From Nitrospira sp. (GTDB taxonomy: Bacteria > Nitrospirota > Nitrospiria > Nitrospirales > Nitrospiraceae): 64,000 bases of DNA. Within the stretch, counting starts at the first letter, position 1, and the number at the start of each line of letters is the position of its first letter. Below, piece after piece: positions 7,971-16,614 of the stretch. Both the position numbers and the translations under genes were made by a program. Under the pieces are notes generated by a model. The model was not told the origin of the DNA and made no database searches. It was given only the letters and a program-made list of their open reading frames with translations. The stretch lies in contig SWDM01000016.1 of NCBI GenBank assembly GCA_005116835.1, positions 314,351 through 378,350 of the forward strand. Reading direction: 5' to 3'.

Positions 7971-8274
7971 GCCCCTCTCTTGTGCCAAGACCGTGCCACT
8001 ATCAAGAGGAACGGGCCGATCCTTTACTCCTGTCAAATCACATGATTAGTCGTGAGGCTCCGATCGCCATGGAGCGAAAAGCCACAGCGCGGACTCTGTA
8101 ATTGTTGCGGGATGCTACAGAAGACTGGTGGGACAGGCAAAGAAGTTCTGAGTTCTGGGTTCTGAGTTAGAGACCGACGGAAAGAACGGGGTAGGCGAGA
8201 GTCCGAGGTTCCTTGAACTTCAAACTTCTTGTCGCGCATGTCTCGATTCTCGCTTCACGCGCAAGAGTTCCTGC
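7971..8274. other. 304-base gap between copB and the cytochrome fragment
   Basis: There is no gene. Short direct repeats (gttctgagttctgggttctgag, about 8,147-8,168) resemble the 'tgctgagtgctgagtt' arms of the palindrome at 20,818-20,907. A terminator for the copA-copB transcript is expected here, but I cannot point to a clean hairpin with a T-run. Confidence 0.4.
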
Positions 8275-9216
8275 TCAGAACCAGGCCCGCACGCCCATGA
8301 CAAGCCGAATTTGTTCCGGAGTACCCCCATCCTCGCGCACGAGAGTCGCGGTCTCCCCAAAACTCCGATCGAAGGAGATGCCGACATAGGGCGCAAGCTC
8401 GCGCCGGATTTCATAGCGCAGCCGTACTCCCAATTCCAGGTTGTTGAGCCCTGAGCCGGTCGTGAACTCTTCAACTCGTTGTATGGCCGCGTTGGTCTCG
8501 AATCGGGACTGGAGGATCAGTTGTTGTGTCAGTACCATGTCCTTCGTGAACGACAGACGAGCGGATACCTTGCCATTCTGATCGAAAAACAGAGCCGACT
8601 CGAAATCGTAGTTGTACGGCACGAGTCCCTCGATTCCAATCACACCAAACCCGCGTGTCACATTGCGTCCCTTGAAGGACTGCGTTTCAACACGGCTGCC
8701 CATTTGCAGATCGTAATGTTTCCGGATAAACCGGCCATACAGCAGTTGAAAATCCACGTCGTAGTCCGCCTTGAATGCCGTATCGCGCTGTCCTTCGCTT
8801 TTGAACCAGACTCGGTTGTAGTCCCCTCCATACCAGCCTTCGACATCCCACCGGTAGTCGCTCGTACGTTCACCGGCCCCTGTGCTCGGGCGGTATTCCA
8901 GAACGTCAACCAGTGTGTATAGGTAGCGCGCTTGATCGTTGACGGGAGAGGGCCAGACCTGTTGCAAAGAGATGTTCTGCAGAGTGCGCTCCTGTCCGGT
9001 TGGCGCATCCGATGGTTGGCCCAGCCGTACCTGCGCCGTTTGCAGGAGTGCTTTCGGCCCAGCGGCCATAGTGGGGGTCAGAAACGGCATCTCCTTGGAT
9101 GGGCCGACCACCGTCTGTGCGAAGACGACGGAGGCGAAGAAGCCCACGCTCAGGAGACTGAACAGAACAATTAGGTGGACATGCCGAACAGACATGCGCG
9201 CCCCACGGCTATTCAT
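8275..9216 (-). CDS. copB: Copper resistance protein B, outer-membrane barrel
   Basis: The start is set at ATG 9216, which overlaps the last codons of copA (GTCGAGGTGTCGAATGAATAG). The GAGGTG serves as ribosome site and the overlap implies translational coupling. A signal peptide (LFSLLSVGFFASVVFAQ) precedes a CopB/PcoB domain: LYTLVDVLEYRP, YRWDVEGWYGGDYNRVWFK, FQLLYGRFIRKHYDLQMGS, GLNNLELGVRLRYEIRREL and the C-terminal VMGVRAWF, whose terminal Phe is typical of outer-membrane barrels. CopB binds or sequesters copper in the outer membrane. The Met-rich N-terminal tract seen in some CopB proteins is absent. Confidence 0.9.
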   Translation of the reverse strand: MNSRGARMSVRHVHLIVLFSLLSVGFFASVVFAQTVVGPSKEMPFLTPTMAAGPKALLQTAQVRLGQPSDAPTGQERTLQNISLQQVWPSPVNDQARYLYTLVDVLEYRPSTGAGERTSDYRWDVEGWYGGDYNRVWFKSEGQRDTAFKADYDVDFQLLYGRFIRKHYDLQMGSRVETQSFKGRNVTRGFGVIGIEGLVPYNYDFESALFFDQNGKVSARLSFTKDMVLTQQLILQSRFETNAAIQRVEEFTTGSGLNNLELGVRLRYEIRRELAPYVGISFDRSFGETATLVREDGGTPEQIRLVMGVRAWF

Positions 9217-11077
9217 TCGACACCTCGACGACGCGGAACATCCCCGCATCCATATGGAAGAGCAGATGGCAGTGAAACGCCCAACGTCCTGGTGCATCTG
9301 CGCTGATGGCGACAGACAGCCGCTCAGCCGGCTTCACGATGACCGTGTGCTTCCTCGGAAGATAGGCCCCCGCGCCATTCTCCAAATGCATCCACATCCC
9401 GTGCAGATGGAGCGGATGTTCCATCATCGTGTCGTTCACAAAGGTCACCCGCACCCGCTCGCCATAGCGAAAGCGAATCGGCTCTGTGCCTTCTGAATAT
9501 TTCTTGCCGTCGAACGACCACATGTACCGATTCATGTGGCCCGTGAGATGGATTTCGATCTCACGCTCCGGTGCCCGCTGGTCTGGGTAGGGCGTAAGGC
9601 TTTTCAAATCCGTGTAGAGCAGCACCCGCCGCTCACTGTCTTCCAATCCTCTTCCTGGTTCCCCCAACCGGTTCTGCGAATACCCGGCCACCGCTTGATT
9701 GCCAGAGCCATGATCGTCGGGGCCATGCTTCACCGGCTCGGCGCCTGGTATCGGTGAACGACTTTGATCGCCCGCATCTATGGCCGGCATGTCTTGCATA
9801 GGCGGCATTCCCGAATCATGCTGCCGATGCTCCATGCTGGAATGATCATCCAACGGTTTCATCTTCTGGGTGCCGCCGGAGGGCTCCATGCCCGGCATGG
9901 TCATGCCGCCATGGGAATCCTTCATGCCTCCCATATCCATCCCTTCCATACTCATGCCCATGTCTTCCATCGCGCGGAGGGGTCTGGGCCGACGTGCAGG
10001 GATCTCCGCACTCATGCCCTCGTGCGGCGCGAGCGTACCTCGCGCATAGCCGCTGCGATCCATTGTTTCGGCAAAGATGGTGTAGGCACGGTCCTCAACT
10101 GGTCCGACGATCACATCGTAGGTCTCCGCCACTCCCATGCGTAGCTCATCCACCATGACAGGCTGGACGTTCTGCCCATCCGCCTGCACCACCGTCATCG
10201 TGAGACCTGGGATACGCACGTCGTAGAGAGTCATGCTGGCGGCGTTGATCAATCGCAGGCGCACCCGCTCGCCGGGACGAAACAGCCCGGTCCAGTTGCC
10301 CCCGGGCGACAAGCCGTTCATGAGATAGGTGAAGGTGTAGCCGGTGACATCGGCGAAATCGGTCGGGTCCATCCGCATCTGGTCCCACATCAAATAGTTC
10401 TGGAGCGCCGGCCAGAAACCCATGCGCCTCACATCGGTCAAAAACTCACCCGCCGTGCGCTTCTGAAAGTTGTAATATCCCCCCTGTTTCTTGAGATTGG
10501 AGAGCAGCGTCTCGGGTGAGTCGAAACTCCAGTCCGAGAGCATCACCACATAGTCGCGTTCATAGCGAAACGGCTCCGGCTCGACTGGGTCGATGATCAT
10601 CGGCGCGTACATCCCCAAGAGCTCTTGGCCGCCCGAATGGCTGTGAAACCAATAGGTGCCGCTTTGCTTGACCGCAAAACGATAGGTGAAGGTGGCGCCC
10701 GGCTTGATCCCGGCGAAGCTCACGCCTGGCACGCCGTCCACGGCGGGCGGCAGGAGCAACCCGTGCCAGTGAATCGACGAACTTTCTTCCAGGCGGTTCG
10801 TCACGCGTAGTGTTGCTGATTGCCCTTCTTTTAAACGAATGATGGGACCCGGTATCGTCCCATTGATTGTGATGGCAGGCGCGAGTCGACCGTCAAGGCG
10901 GAATAACTGCTCGCTGATGGTCAAATCGATCACGTCTCCGCTTAGTGCGGTTTGTGAACCGGAGTCGGCTGTCGTGCGTGTCAAGGCATAGGCTGGTGCG
11001 AGTCGTTCCATCGTTGCCAGCACACCCAGAGCCGTTGCACGCTTCAGTAGCAGACGCCTGGAAATAATGTCGTTCAT
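9209..11077 (-). CDS. copA: Multicopper oxidase CopA (copper resistance)
   Basis: The 622-aa protein has a Tat-like leader (MNDIISRRLLLKRATALGV) and three cupredoxin domains. Copper ligands are visible in SIHWHGLLLP, YWFHSHSGGQE, HPLHLHGMWMHLE and FHCHLLFHMDAGMFRVVEV, covering the T1, T2 and T3 centres. A Met/His-rich insert of about 80 residues (MGMSMEGMDMGGMK and similar) lies before the last domain, as in PcoA/CopA. The enzyme oxidises Cu(I) to less toxic Cu(II) in the periplasm. It is followed directly by overlapping copB. The small Cys/His membrane protein gene lies just upstream in the same direction. Confidence 0.93.
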   Translation of the reverse strand: MNDIISRRLLLKRATALGVLATMERLAPAYALTRTTADSGSQTALSGDVIDLTISEQLFRLDGRLAPAITINGTIPGPIIRLKEGQSATLRVTNRLEESSSIHWHGLLLPPAVDGVPGVSFAGIKPGATFTYRFAVKQSGTYWFHSHSGGQELLGMYAPMIIDPVEPEPFRYERDYVVMLSDWSFDSPETLLSNLKKQGGYYNFQKRTAGEFLTDVRRMGFWPALQNYLMWDQMRMDPTDFADVTGYTFTYLMNGLSPGGNWTGLFRPGERVRLRLINAASMTLYDVRIPGLTMTVVQADGQNVQPVMVDELRMGVAETYDVIVGPVEDRAYTIFAETMDRSGYARGTLAPHEGMSAEIPARRPRPLRAMEDMGMSMEGMDMGGMKDSHGGMTMPGMEPSGGTQKMKPLDDHSSMEHRQHDSGMPPMQDMPAIDAGDQSRSPIPGAEPVKHGPDDHGSGNQAVAGYSQNRLGEPGRGLEDSERRVLLYTDLKSLTPYPDQRAPEREIEIHLTGHMNRYMWSFDGKKYSEGTEPIRFRYGERVRVTFVNDTMMEHPLHLHGMWMHLENGAGAYLPRKHTVIVKPAERLSVAISADAPGRWAFHCHLLFHMDAGMFRVVEVSNE

Positions 11078-11210
11078 GGTGTACGACCCTTCGCCTTTCT
11101 GGGCTTAATATCCCCTTGCCCACGATCGGTACTTGGGCGTACCGGCCCAAGCAAACCCATCGCAGCTATTTTCTTAGAAAGCGTTCTCGTAGACGAAACG
11201 GCGATAGAGG

Positions 11211-11465
11211 TCAGTGCGCGCGAGGAGGGTGGAACTGACGGATAACCAGTTGAAGCGCAGGTGCGGCAGGAATGATGCGGCTCGAAAGGCCCAGTACGGT
11301 GAAGAGCACAACGATCGCGCTCGTGGCCACCGCCCCGACACAGGAGGAGCAGGCCGTTGCCGCACCGTGGTGCAGATGGTCTGAGGCGAGCTGATGGCTC
11401 CCCATGAGCGGGACCATGCACAACAGAGACAGGCAGAGCAGACCGAGAACAATAATTTTACACAT
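11211..11465 (-). CDS. Small membrane protein upstream of copA (84 aa)
   Basis: The protein has a hydrophobic N-terminal helix (MCKIIVLGLLCLSLLCMVP), a short Cys/His segment (SDHLHHGAATACSSCVG) and a second hydrophobic helix (IVVLFTVLGLSSRIIPAA). The HLHHG and CSSC groups are potential Cu(I) ligands. Position and direction, 134 bases before copA, suggest it belongs to the copper operon. No named family is recognised. The ribosome site is weak. Confidence 0.6.
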   Translation of the reverse strand: MCKIIVLGLLCLSLLCMVPLMGSHQLASDHLHHGAATACSSCVGAVATSAIVVLFTVLGLSSRIIPAAPALQLVIRQFHPPRAH

Positions 11466-11526
11466 GCCGATTCAATGATACATATGCATACATAGTTCGT
11501 CAATTTCACGACGCCACAGGTCTACT

Positions 11527-12338
11527 TCATCCCGATTGGTTCTTCGACGCGCAGGCTTCACTGTACAATTCGACTCGGTTTCTCCCCTTACGTTTGGCGC
11601 AATACATAGCCCCATCCGCTCTAGCCACATGGAGGAGCACATGATCGCCGAACACATGCTCATGCAAGTCATTGATCTCTTTGAAGCAGTCCACGTCGAG
11701 AAACAACAGCGCGAAGGGATGCTGATAGCGGCGGCTCCGGTGAAACTCCATGGCCAGCGCCTCCATCAGTGCGCGCCGGTTGTCCACCGCAGGCTCTCTT
11801 CCAGACGTTGCATCGTTGCATGGAAATAGGTCTCCACGACAATGATCTCATCGAACGTAACGATCTTATTCAGGGTGTGGGTCAATGATGACAGCCGGCG
11901 CTCGTCGCCCAAATAACGATCCGCAATCCGCTGCAGGATCAACTCAAAGAGCTTGTGGTAGGCGCCCAGGTACCACTTCTGCTTAAGCCCAACTCGTTCG
12001 TGTGTCAGTCCAATTCGAAGCCGCCCCTCCGCATACTCCACGCAGTCGGCGGATAGCCCAAGGCTGAGCAAGTACTGACGCTGCGTCCCCTTGAGTCGCG
12101 CCACGAGCGCCGGATCGGACAAGATCCCACGCAGTTCCTCGAATTACAGCAGGTGATCGTAGAATGATCCGATGATCTCCTCGACATGCGACGCGATCAC
12201 GTCGCGGATCTCGATGAGATTCTGTCTGTCTTGTTCGCCAAAGGAGAGAAACGCCAGCCTGGTTTGTAGCTCTTCCGTTGTAATTTGCAGCTGATCGCAC
12301 AGACTGCTCGACGCTTTCGTACCCGGTTGTTCAGCCAT
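11527..12338 (-). pseudogene. Globin-coupled diguanylate cyclase, decayed
   Basis: From ATG 12338 the sequence reads ITTEELQTRLAFLSFGEQD and then FYDHLL before an in-frame TAA near 12,144. The same frame continues as FEELRGILSDPALVARLKG, LGAYHKLFELILQRIADRY, then DEIIVVETYFHATMQRLEE. This is a globin-coupled-sensor (protoglobin) domain with its proximal-helix region. A frame change near 11,785 leads into DNRRALMEALAMEFHRSRR and ALLFLDVDCFKEINDLH, the start of a GGDEF domain. That domain then jumps to ADGAMYCAKRKGRNRVELY. The GG(D/E)EF catalytic loop is deleted. The original protein would have made c-di-GMP in response to a haem-bound gas. Confidence 0.8.
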
Positions 12339-12405
12339 ATCGCCCTGTCGCGTGCAATATACATGCGACAGGGCCGACCTGAACTTTCAGACCTTCGAAC
12401 CTTCT

Positions 12406-12990
12406 CTACTCCTTCACAATCACGCCGCAGGCGATGCGGGGCCCGCCCGGCGCATCCTTGGTCACTGGGTCCGGCAAATACTTGTCGTCGAATTCATGGA
12501 TGATGAACGCGCTCCCATCCTTATCGAACAGGGTGTTCAGCCCATCGGACAGGGTCACCCGGCTCGTGATGGTATACAGCGAACCCTTCTGGTCATCGTT
12601 CACGGAAAGGTTCTGGAGATCGCCGAGATGGTAGGGATGGTTCCCTAATCCGGACGTCACGTTCGCCTCCGGATTGATGGCCGCATCCACATTCCCATCA
12701 TAGTGCCCCTTGGCTGCCGCGAAGGGCTCGCAGTTGCCGACCTCGTGAATATGGACCGCATGGCGTCCCGGCTTCAACTTGCTGTCCGACGCGCCGGTGA
12801 GCTTCAACTTGATCGTGACGCGTCCTTCATACTTCTCGTAGAGATGCGCCTCTCCCGTAATGCCGGGGCCGGCGATGATGGCCTTCGCATGCAAAGGCTT
12901 TTCGACTTTGCCCGTATAATAGGACGAGCAGCCGGCAAGCGGCAGCAATGCCGACACCGCAATCGCAGTTCCCACAAGTATCCGATTCAT
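12406..12990 (-). CDS. sodC: Cu/Zn superoxide dismutase, lipoprotein type
   Basis: ATG 12990 follows AAGGAGGGTGC. The leader ends LLPLAGCSSYY, a lipobox, so the enzyme should be membrane-anchored in the periplasm. Metal ligands are in place: HAVHIHEVGNCEPF (Cu ligands and first Cys), KGHYDG, NHPYHLGDLQNL (Zn loop), and FIIHEFDDKYLPDP with GGPRIACGVI (last Cu ligand, second Cys and the end strand). It converts superoxide to peroxide. It lies downstream of the decayed sensor gene and in the same direction as the copper genes, suggesting a shared copper/oxidant-stress theme. Confidence 0.93.
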   Translation of the reverse strand: MNRILVGTAIAVSALLPLAGCSSYYTGKVEKPLHAKAIIAGPGITGEAHLYEKYEGRVTIKLKLTGASDSKLKPGRHAVHIHEVGNCEPFAAAKGHYDGNVDAAINPEANVTSGLGNHPYHLGDLQNLSVNDDQKGSLYTITSRVTLSDGLNTLFDKDGSAFIIHEFDDKYLPDPVTKDAPGGPRIACGVIVKE

Positions 12991-13223
12991 GCACCCTCCT
13001 TGTTTATCCAGCAGTCAGAATATGCGCCTCTCCCTATTGAGAGGCGCACGAAGATACTCTCACAATGGCATTTGGCCCGCAACCGCTAGGGCGCGACTCA
13101 TATCATGGATCTGTTATTCGACAATCCTTGCGGATGCTGGGAAAGTCCGCCGGCAGTCTGGTTGTTTGGTCTCTCTGGTTTGTTGAGTTTTTTGGGTGAA
13201 CGAAAAAACCGGGTCCACTAATC

Positions 13224-13624
13224 TCATCGAAGACCGCTGCCCATGCCACCGGTTCTTTCTGGAGCCAGCGTTCGGACATAGGCGAGCACATCCCAAATCT
13301 CGTCGTCTGTGAGTGCTTCCCGCCAGGCCCCCATCGCCGTATTCTGCTTGCCGTCATGCACGCTCTTAAATAACCTCGCGTCCAGCTTTCCTTGAACCGC
13401 CGGAGACGTCAGGTCGGCGACCGGAGGTGTAAACTTCATCTGCCCATCCCCCTTCCCTTTGACCCCATGACAACGGATGCAGGTCGTCGAGTAGATGACT
13501 CTGCCGCTCACACATCACGCTCCGGCTGAGACACGTTTAAATCCTTCAGGCTCGGCCCACCGGCGTATCCCAACCCCGTGATCCCCGCAAACAGCACAGC
13601 GCCCCCGACAATTACAGCTTTCAT
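13224..13624 (-). pseudogene. Small c-type cytochrome, frameshifted
   Basis: From ATG 13624 there is a signal peptide (MKAVIVGGAVLFAGITGLG) and SLKDLNVSQPERDV before TGA. The next frame starts GTGAGCGGC and reads SGRVIYSTTCIRCHGVKGK, a CxxCH haem site, and ends with DEIWDVLAYVRTLAPER. One base is missing at the GATGTG/TGAGCGG junction (about 13,510). Restoring it gives a normal 130-residue monohaem cytochrome of the cytochrome c/cbb3-subunit III type. As read, the haem domain has no signal peptide. Confidence 0.75.
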
Positions 13625-14147
13625 CGCATCGCCTCCATAGCCGCATGGCTCAAGCGTGACGGGCGAGACTGGCGGGAAAAGCGCGACTGGTGAAACAGCC
13701 TGCACCCCTTCAGCCCTTGGATTACATTGTCGCGCCATCACCCTTCCTTCTAATCCACAGGAACACTGTGCGAGTAAGATGCCAGGCTAGCGTGACAGTG
13801 TACGCAGCCAAACATCTGCACAAACAATGCGTTAAGAGAGAGATGGGAGGCGAGACCGACAGATCGCCGCAACTGGCGAGAAAGGCCCCGCCGAGTATCT
13901 GGTCACTGTCGCAAGACGCCACAGCGGGGAGAGCGTCAATGGTTATTCGTCGGAACGACTCAGGTAAAGAGGCTGAAGGTTTTTAGCATTCAGTATTCAG
14001 CCTAAACACCTTAGCAACTACCATTCTGCATCGACCATCCTTCGACAATAATGGGTGGAGCTAGCTCCGCTTCCGAGAGGTGCTTGTCCCCTTCTTCTCC
14101 CTCCCTCAGTCTTGCGGCATCCAGGCAATTAGTGTATATACAGCACT
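13625..14147. other. 523-base gap, no gene
   Basis: Short frames on both strands lack ribosome sites and domains. At 13,957-13,990 'gactcaggtaaagaggctgaag' resembles 'gactcaggtagatagaccga' at 61,440 and 'cccaggtagataggctaaag' at 19,952, a small repeat family. The brn promoter probably lies near 14,100-14,147. Confidence 0.45.
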
Positions 14148-14438
14148 GTGTTTACGTAGGACATTCCGAAGGCCATCGCGAACTTCGAGAAGCATGGCGT
14201 CCCGTTTGAGGAGGCCACCACCGTCTTCGCCGACTCCGATTCGCTCGATGGCGACGACCCAGAACACTCGACGCACGAACGTCGCCGTCAGCGCATCGGG
14301 CGATCATTGACGGGACGAATCCTCTTTGTGGTGTATACGATACGGAGGGCAACACATGAAAAAGAAACGATCCGTATTATCAGTGCCAGGCAGGCGAGCC
14401 GCAAGGAACGTCAAACATATGCCCGACTCGCAGATTGA
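14148..14438 (+). pseudogene. brnT: BrnT-type toxin with an early amber codon
   Basis: The frame reads (GTG) VFT, TAG, then DIPKAIANFEKHGVPFEEA and TTVFADSDSLDGDDPEHST, then GRILFVVYTIRR and TIRIISARQASRKERQTYA before TGA at 14,436. This is a full-length BrnT ribonuclease toxin: family proteins open F-x-W-D, so the TAG at 14,157-14,159 sits where Trp (TGG) is expected. The C-terminal RIISAR and YxxR motifs are intact. It overlaps brnA by 83 bases in the usual brnT-brnA order. The stop codon should silence the toxin unless it is read through or an internal start is used. Confidence 0.8.
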
Positions 14439-14649
14439 TTTTTCCGACATCCCGGAAGCTACAGACGCACAATTGAAGCGCATGCGTCGGGTCGGCAGAC
14501 CGGTCAGCGGCATGGCGAAGCAGTTGATCGCCATTCGTCTCTCCCCCCGGCTATTGAGCCAGCTTCGAAAGATGGCCGCCAAGCAAGGGAAGCCCTATCA
14601 GTCACTGATTCATGAGCTCTTAGAAAAGGCCGCCAACAAAGCCGCATAA
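14356..14649 (+). CDS. brnA: BrnA-type antitoxin
   Basis: ATG 14356 follows GGAGGGCAACAC. The protein has the BrnA layout: a basic N-terminus, the toxin-facing segment IDFSDIPEATDAQLKRMRR, and a ribbon-helix-helix part IAIRLSPRLLSQLRKMAAK followed by YQSLIHELLEKAA. In known systems BrnA neutralises BrnT and represses the shared promoter. Here the toxin frame has an amber codon while the antitoxin is intact, so it may survive as a repressor or as an antidote to another BrnT. Confidence 0.85.
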   Translation: MKKKRSVLSVPGRRAARNVKHMPDSQIDFSDIPEATDAQLKRMRRVGRPVSGMAKQLIAIRLSPRLLSQLRKMAAKQGKPYQSLIHELLEKAANKAA

Positions 14650-14653
14650 CGGT

Positions 14654-14755
14654 CCTTCTGGTCTGTCTGGTCTATCGGGTCTGTCTTGTTGGCCTGACCG
14701 GAACCCCTACCAAAGAGACCGGATAGACGAGACAGACCAGAACCCACCAGACCCG
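14654..14755. repeat. Inverted repeat of 'ggtctgtctggtctatcggg' type
   Basis: Left arm ggtctgtctggtctatcggg (14,660 region) pairs imperfectly with the right side gatagacgagacagaccaga (14,720 region), giving a long hairpin just after brnA. It may act as a terminator or be a mobile palindrome. No T-run follows directly. Confidence 0.5.
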
Positions 14756-15016
14756 TCTCGCATCGGAACCCCGTTCGCTCTAGCGCGAGCATGCAGGGGC
14801 AAGGTCAAGCAACCACCCCGGTGCTTGCCTCATGTCAACAGAGGGTGGACTACATACTGATACTTCAAGACGCCGCGCGCGGACGAAGCGATTAGAAATG
14901 TAGCATGTCCCCGTTTCTGCCCCCTAAAGTCCTGTGCTGCGCCGTGAGGGGCTTAGGCTCCGCTTGACGCTGAGTACCCACTAGGTATAAGTTCCATACA
15001 AGGGGAGGAAACTGTT
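14756..15016. other. Gap with an IS-end-like string
   Basis: No gene. 'gattagaaatgtagcatgtc' followed by 'cccgtttctgcc' resembles remnants of transposon ends. The ribosome site AAGGGGAGG of the next ORF lies at its right edge. Confidence 0.35.
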
Positions 15017-15352
15017 ATGAACAAGTGGCCTATTATCGTTATTGTCACCGGGACTCTCGCAGCTCAAGAAGTAAAGCACCAAAGGATGGAATTGCCCACC
15101 AACCAAGCAACGCCAGTCCTGAGTCCATCATTGCTTGAAGCAGTAAGGATTGTAGATGCTGATGTGCATACGCACCAAGAACCCAGTAGCGTCGATCTAC
15201 CGATCGGCCACGAAGGCACGATAGGCAGCGGTTCCACTTCCGGCCCACCACCCATAGGGCGAAACCGTGAGATTCTCTATACGATTCTGGAATCGTGGAA
15301 TGTAGAGCACACAGCTAGGCCGTTCGTGAACCGGTCTAGGGTTCCTGTCTGA
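15017..15352 (+). CDS. Hypothetical protein (111 aa)
   Basis: ATG 15017 follows AAGGGGAGGAAACTGTT, a strong ribosome site. The N-terminus (MNKWPIIVIVTGTLAAQE) could be a weak signal peptide. The rest is low in hydrophobic clusters (LLEAVRIVDADVHTHQEPS, then GSGSTSGPPPIG) and shows no recognised domain. The good ribosome site is the main support. The lower half may be non-homologous sequence picked up from rearrangement. Confidence 0.4.
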   Translation: MNKWPIIVIVTGTLAAQEVKHQRMELPTNQATPVLSPSLLEAVRIVDADVHTHQEPSSVDLPIGHEGTIGSGSTSGPPPIGRNREILYTILESWNVEHTARPFVNRSRVPV

Positions 15353-15413
15353 TACTTCCCCGCATCACAATGAGGGAACACGGCAAAGAGCCGCTGGGGA
15401 CAGAATTGTCTGC

Positions 15414-15923
15414 TCAGGTCTTGAATCCGATGCGGCGGGATTTCGGAGTCGGCGGCTCCATGAGCTGACGGATGGCATCAAACAGCGATCGAATCTGTCC
15501 ATCATGCCCTCCCACTTTTCGCTCAAGTTGCTCCAACTTCGTGGCCAAGCTCTTGTGGCTTGCTGCAAACTCTCGCAGCTTCACAAAGGCCCTCATAATC
15601 GCGATATTCACATGGATGGCCCGTTTACTTCGGAGAACACTGGAGAGCATGGCAATCCCTTGTTCCGTAAAGGCCCTTGGCAACTTCCTGGTCCCTCCCC
15701 AACTTGATGTTCCAAATTGGAACTTCAAGTCGTTGAACTCTGAGCGTGTCAACTGGAGCATGAAATCATTGGGGAATCTATCCAGATTCCTCGATACCGC
15801 CTTATTGAGATCCCTGGTTGAGACGCCATACATTGCGGCCAAGTCTCTATCAAGGATGATCTTGTGACCACGAAGCAAAAGAATGGTTTGCTCTATTCGT
15901 TCGCTCGGAAATACCGCACTCAT
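15414..15923 (-). CDS. ORF6N-domain DNA-binding protein
   Basis: The start is ATG 15923, after GAGGAGAGAGTC; a longer frame exists but lacks a ribosome site. The N-terminal ORF6N domain is clear: IEQTILLLRGHKIILDRDL, AAMYGVSTRDLNKAVSRNL, FPNDFMLQLTRSEFNDLK, then LPRAFTEQGIAMLSSVLRS and AIHVNIAIMRAFVKLRE. The C-terminal part is a coiled coil (LATKLEQLERKVGGHDGQ) ending in a basic tail. ORF6N proteins are typical of phages and integrated elements and are thought to bind DNA. It stands alone here as probable accessory cargo. Confidence 0.85.
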   Translation of the reverse strand: MSAVFPSERIEQTILLLRGHKIILDRDLAAMYGVSTRDLNKAVSRNLDRFPNDFMLQLTRSEFNDLKFQFGTSSWGGTRKLPRAFTEQGIAMLSSVLRSKRAIHVNIAIMRAFVKLREFAASHKSLATKLEQLERKVGGHDGQIRSLFDAIRQLMEPPTPKSRRIGFKT

Positions 15924-16189
15924 GACTCTCTCCTCTGATCGCAAAAGCTCTTCTCTCGCCCGCGTAGAGATACCCTGTCCAATGCATGAAATCAAACGAA
16001 TGGCTTTCTAAAATGGTTGCATTTACATGGTATCGGAGCATGGACTAAGGCTTCCGGAATGGCGAATGGCAGGGGGAAAAGAATGAATAGACTCGGTACA
16101 TGCACGTCTTCCGCGCGCATTGAACGAGCACGATCAACCTATTTGATCCATCCGAGCTTGCTTATTTCCTCTCTCCAGGAATGGCGCCC
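15924..16189. other. Upstream region of the ORF6N gene
   Basis: No gene. Together with the adjoining repeat tract it forms a 535-base gene-free stretch up to 16,458. Confidence 0.4.
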
Positions 16190-16440
16190 ATGTTGGTCTA
16201 GGTGCGGCCGTCGAGCGCGGCCCTCTGAGGACGTGCGCTCCGGGAACACAGGACCAACGTGGAGCCCTTCCCATCCCTCCAAGCTCGCTTGTTCTCTCTT
16301 TAGGGATGGGGGCTGATTGATCTTCCACTTCGCGCAACTTTCTCACCCTCCCACCCACTGGCACGACGAGACGTGCCAGTAGCCCGAGCGAGGGCTTTCC
16401 GCGACCGCGCGTTGCGCGAGAGCACAGGGGACTCACCGAG
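16190..16440. repeat. Two copies of the GC-rich 'gcgagcacag' repeat
   Basis: ggtgcggccgtcgagcgcgg leading to 'gggaacacaggaccaacgtg' and, 170 bases on, gagcgagggctttccgcgac leading to 'gcgcgttgcgcgagagcacag' share the core of the tract at 1,480-1,608. Between them are pyrimidine-rich stretches (ccatccctcc). No coding frame is convincing. Confidence 0.5.
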
Positions 16441-16458
16441 CCATCCCTCCCTCCCCTG

Positions 16459-16614
16459 TTACCGGATCGTCGCTTCCAAGCTCACCTTCGTCTTCATGGA
16501 GTTGGAAATCAGACAGTTCGTCTCAGCTTTCTCGATCAACTCCTTGGCTTTGGCCGGGAGCGTGATGATGGGCTTCAACGTAATGGCTGTAATCCGCGCC
16601 GGAAAACCGTCACA
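16459..16614 (-). pseudogene. OsmC-family protein, C-terminal remnant
   Basis: Immediately after the HAD stop the minus strand reads GFPARITAITLKPIITLPA, then KAKELIEKAETNCLISNSM and KTKVSLEATIR before TAA. This is the C-terminal half of an OsmC/Ohr-type protein, with the conserved Cys in ETNCLISNS. The N-terminal half, including the first catalytic Cys, is absent, so this is a truncated relic. It has no proper start of its own (a GTG at the junction is possible). Confidence 0.65.
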
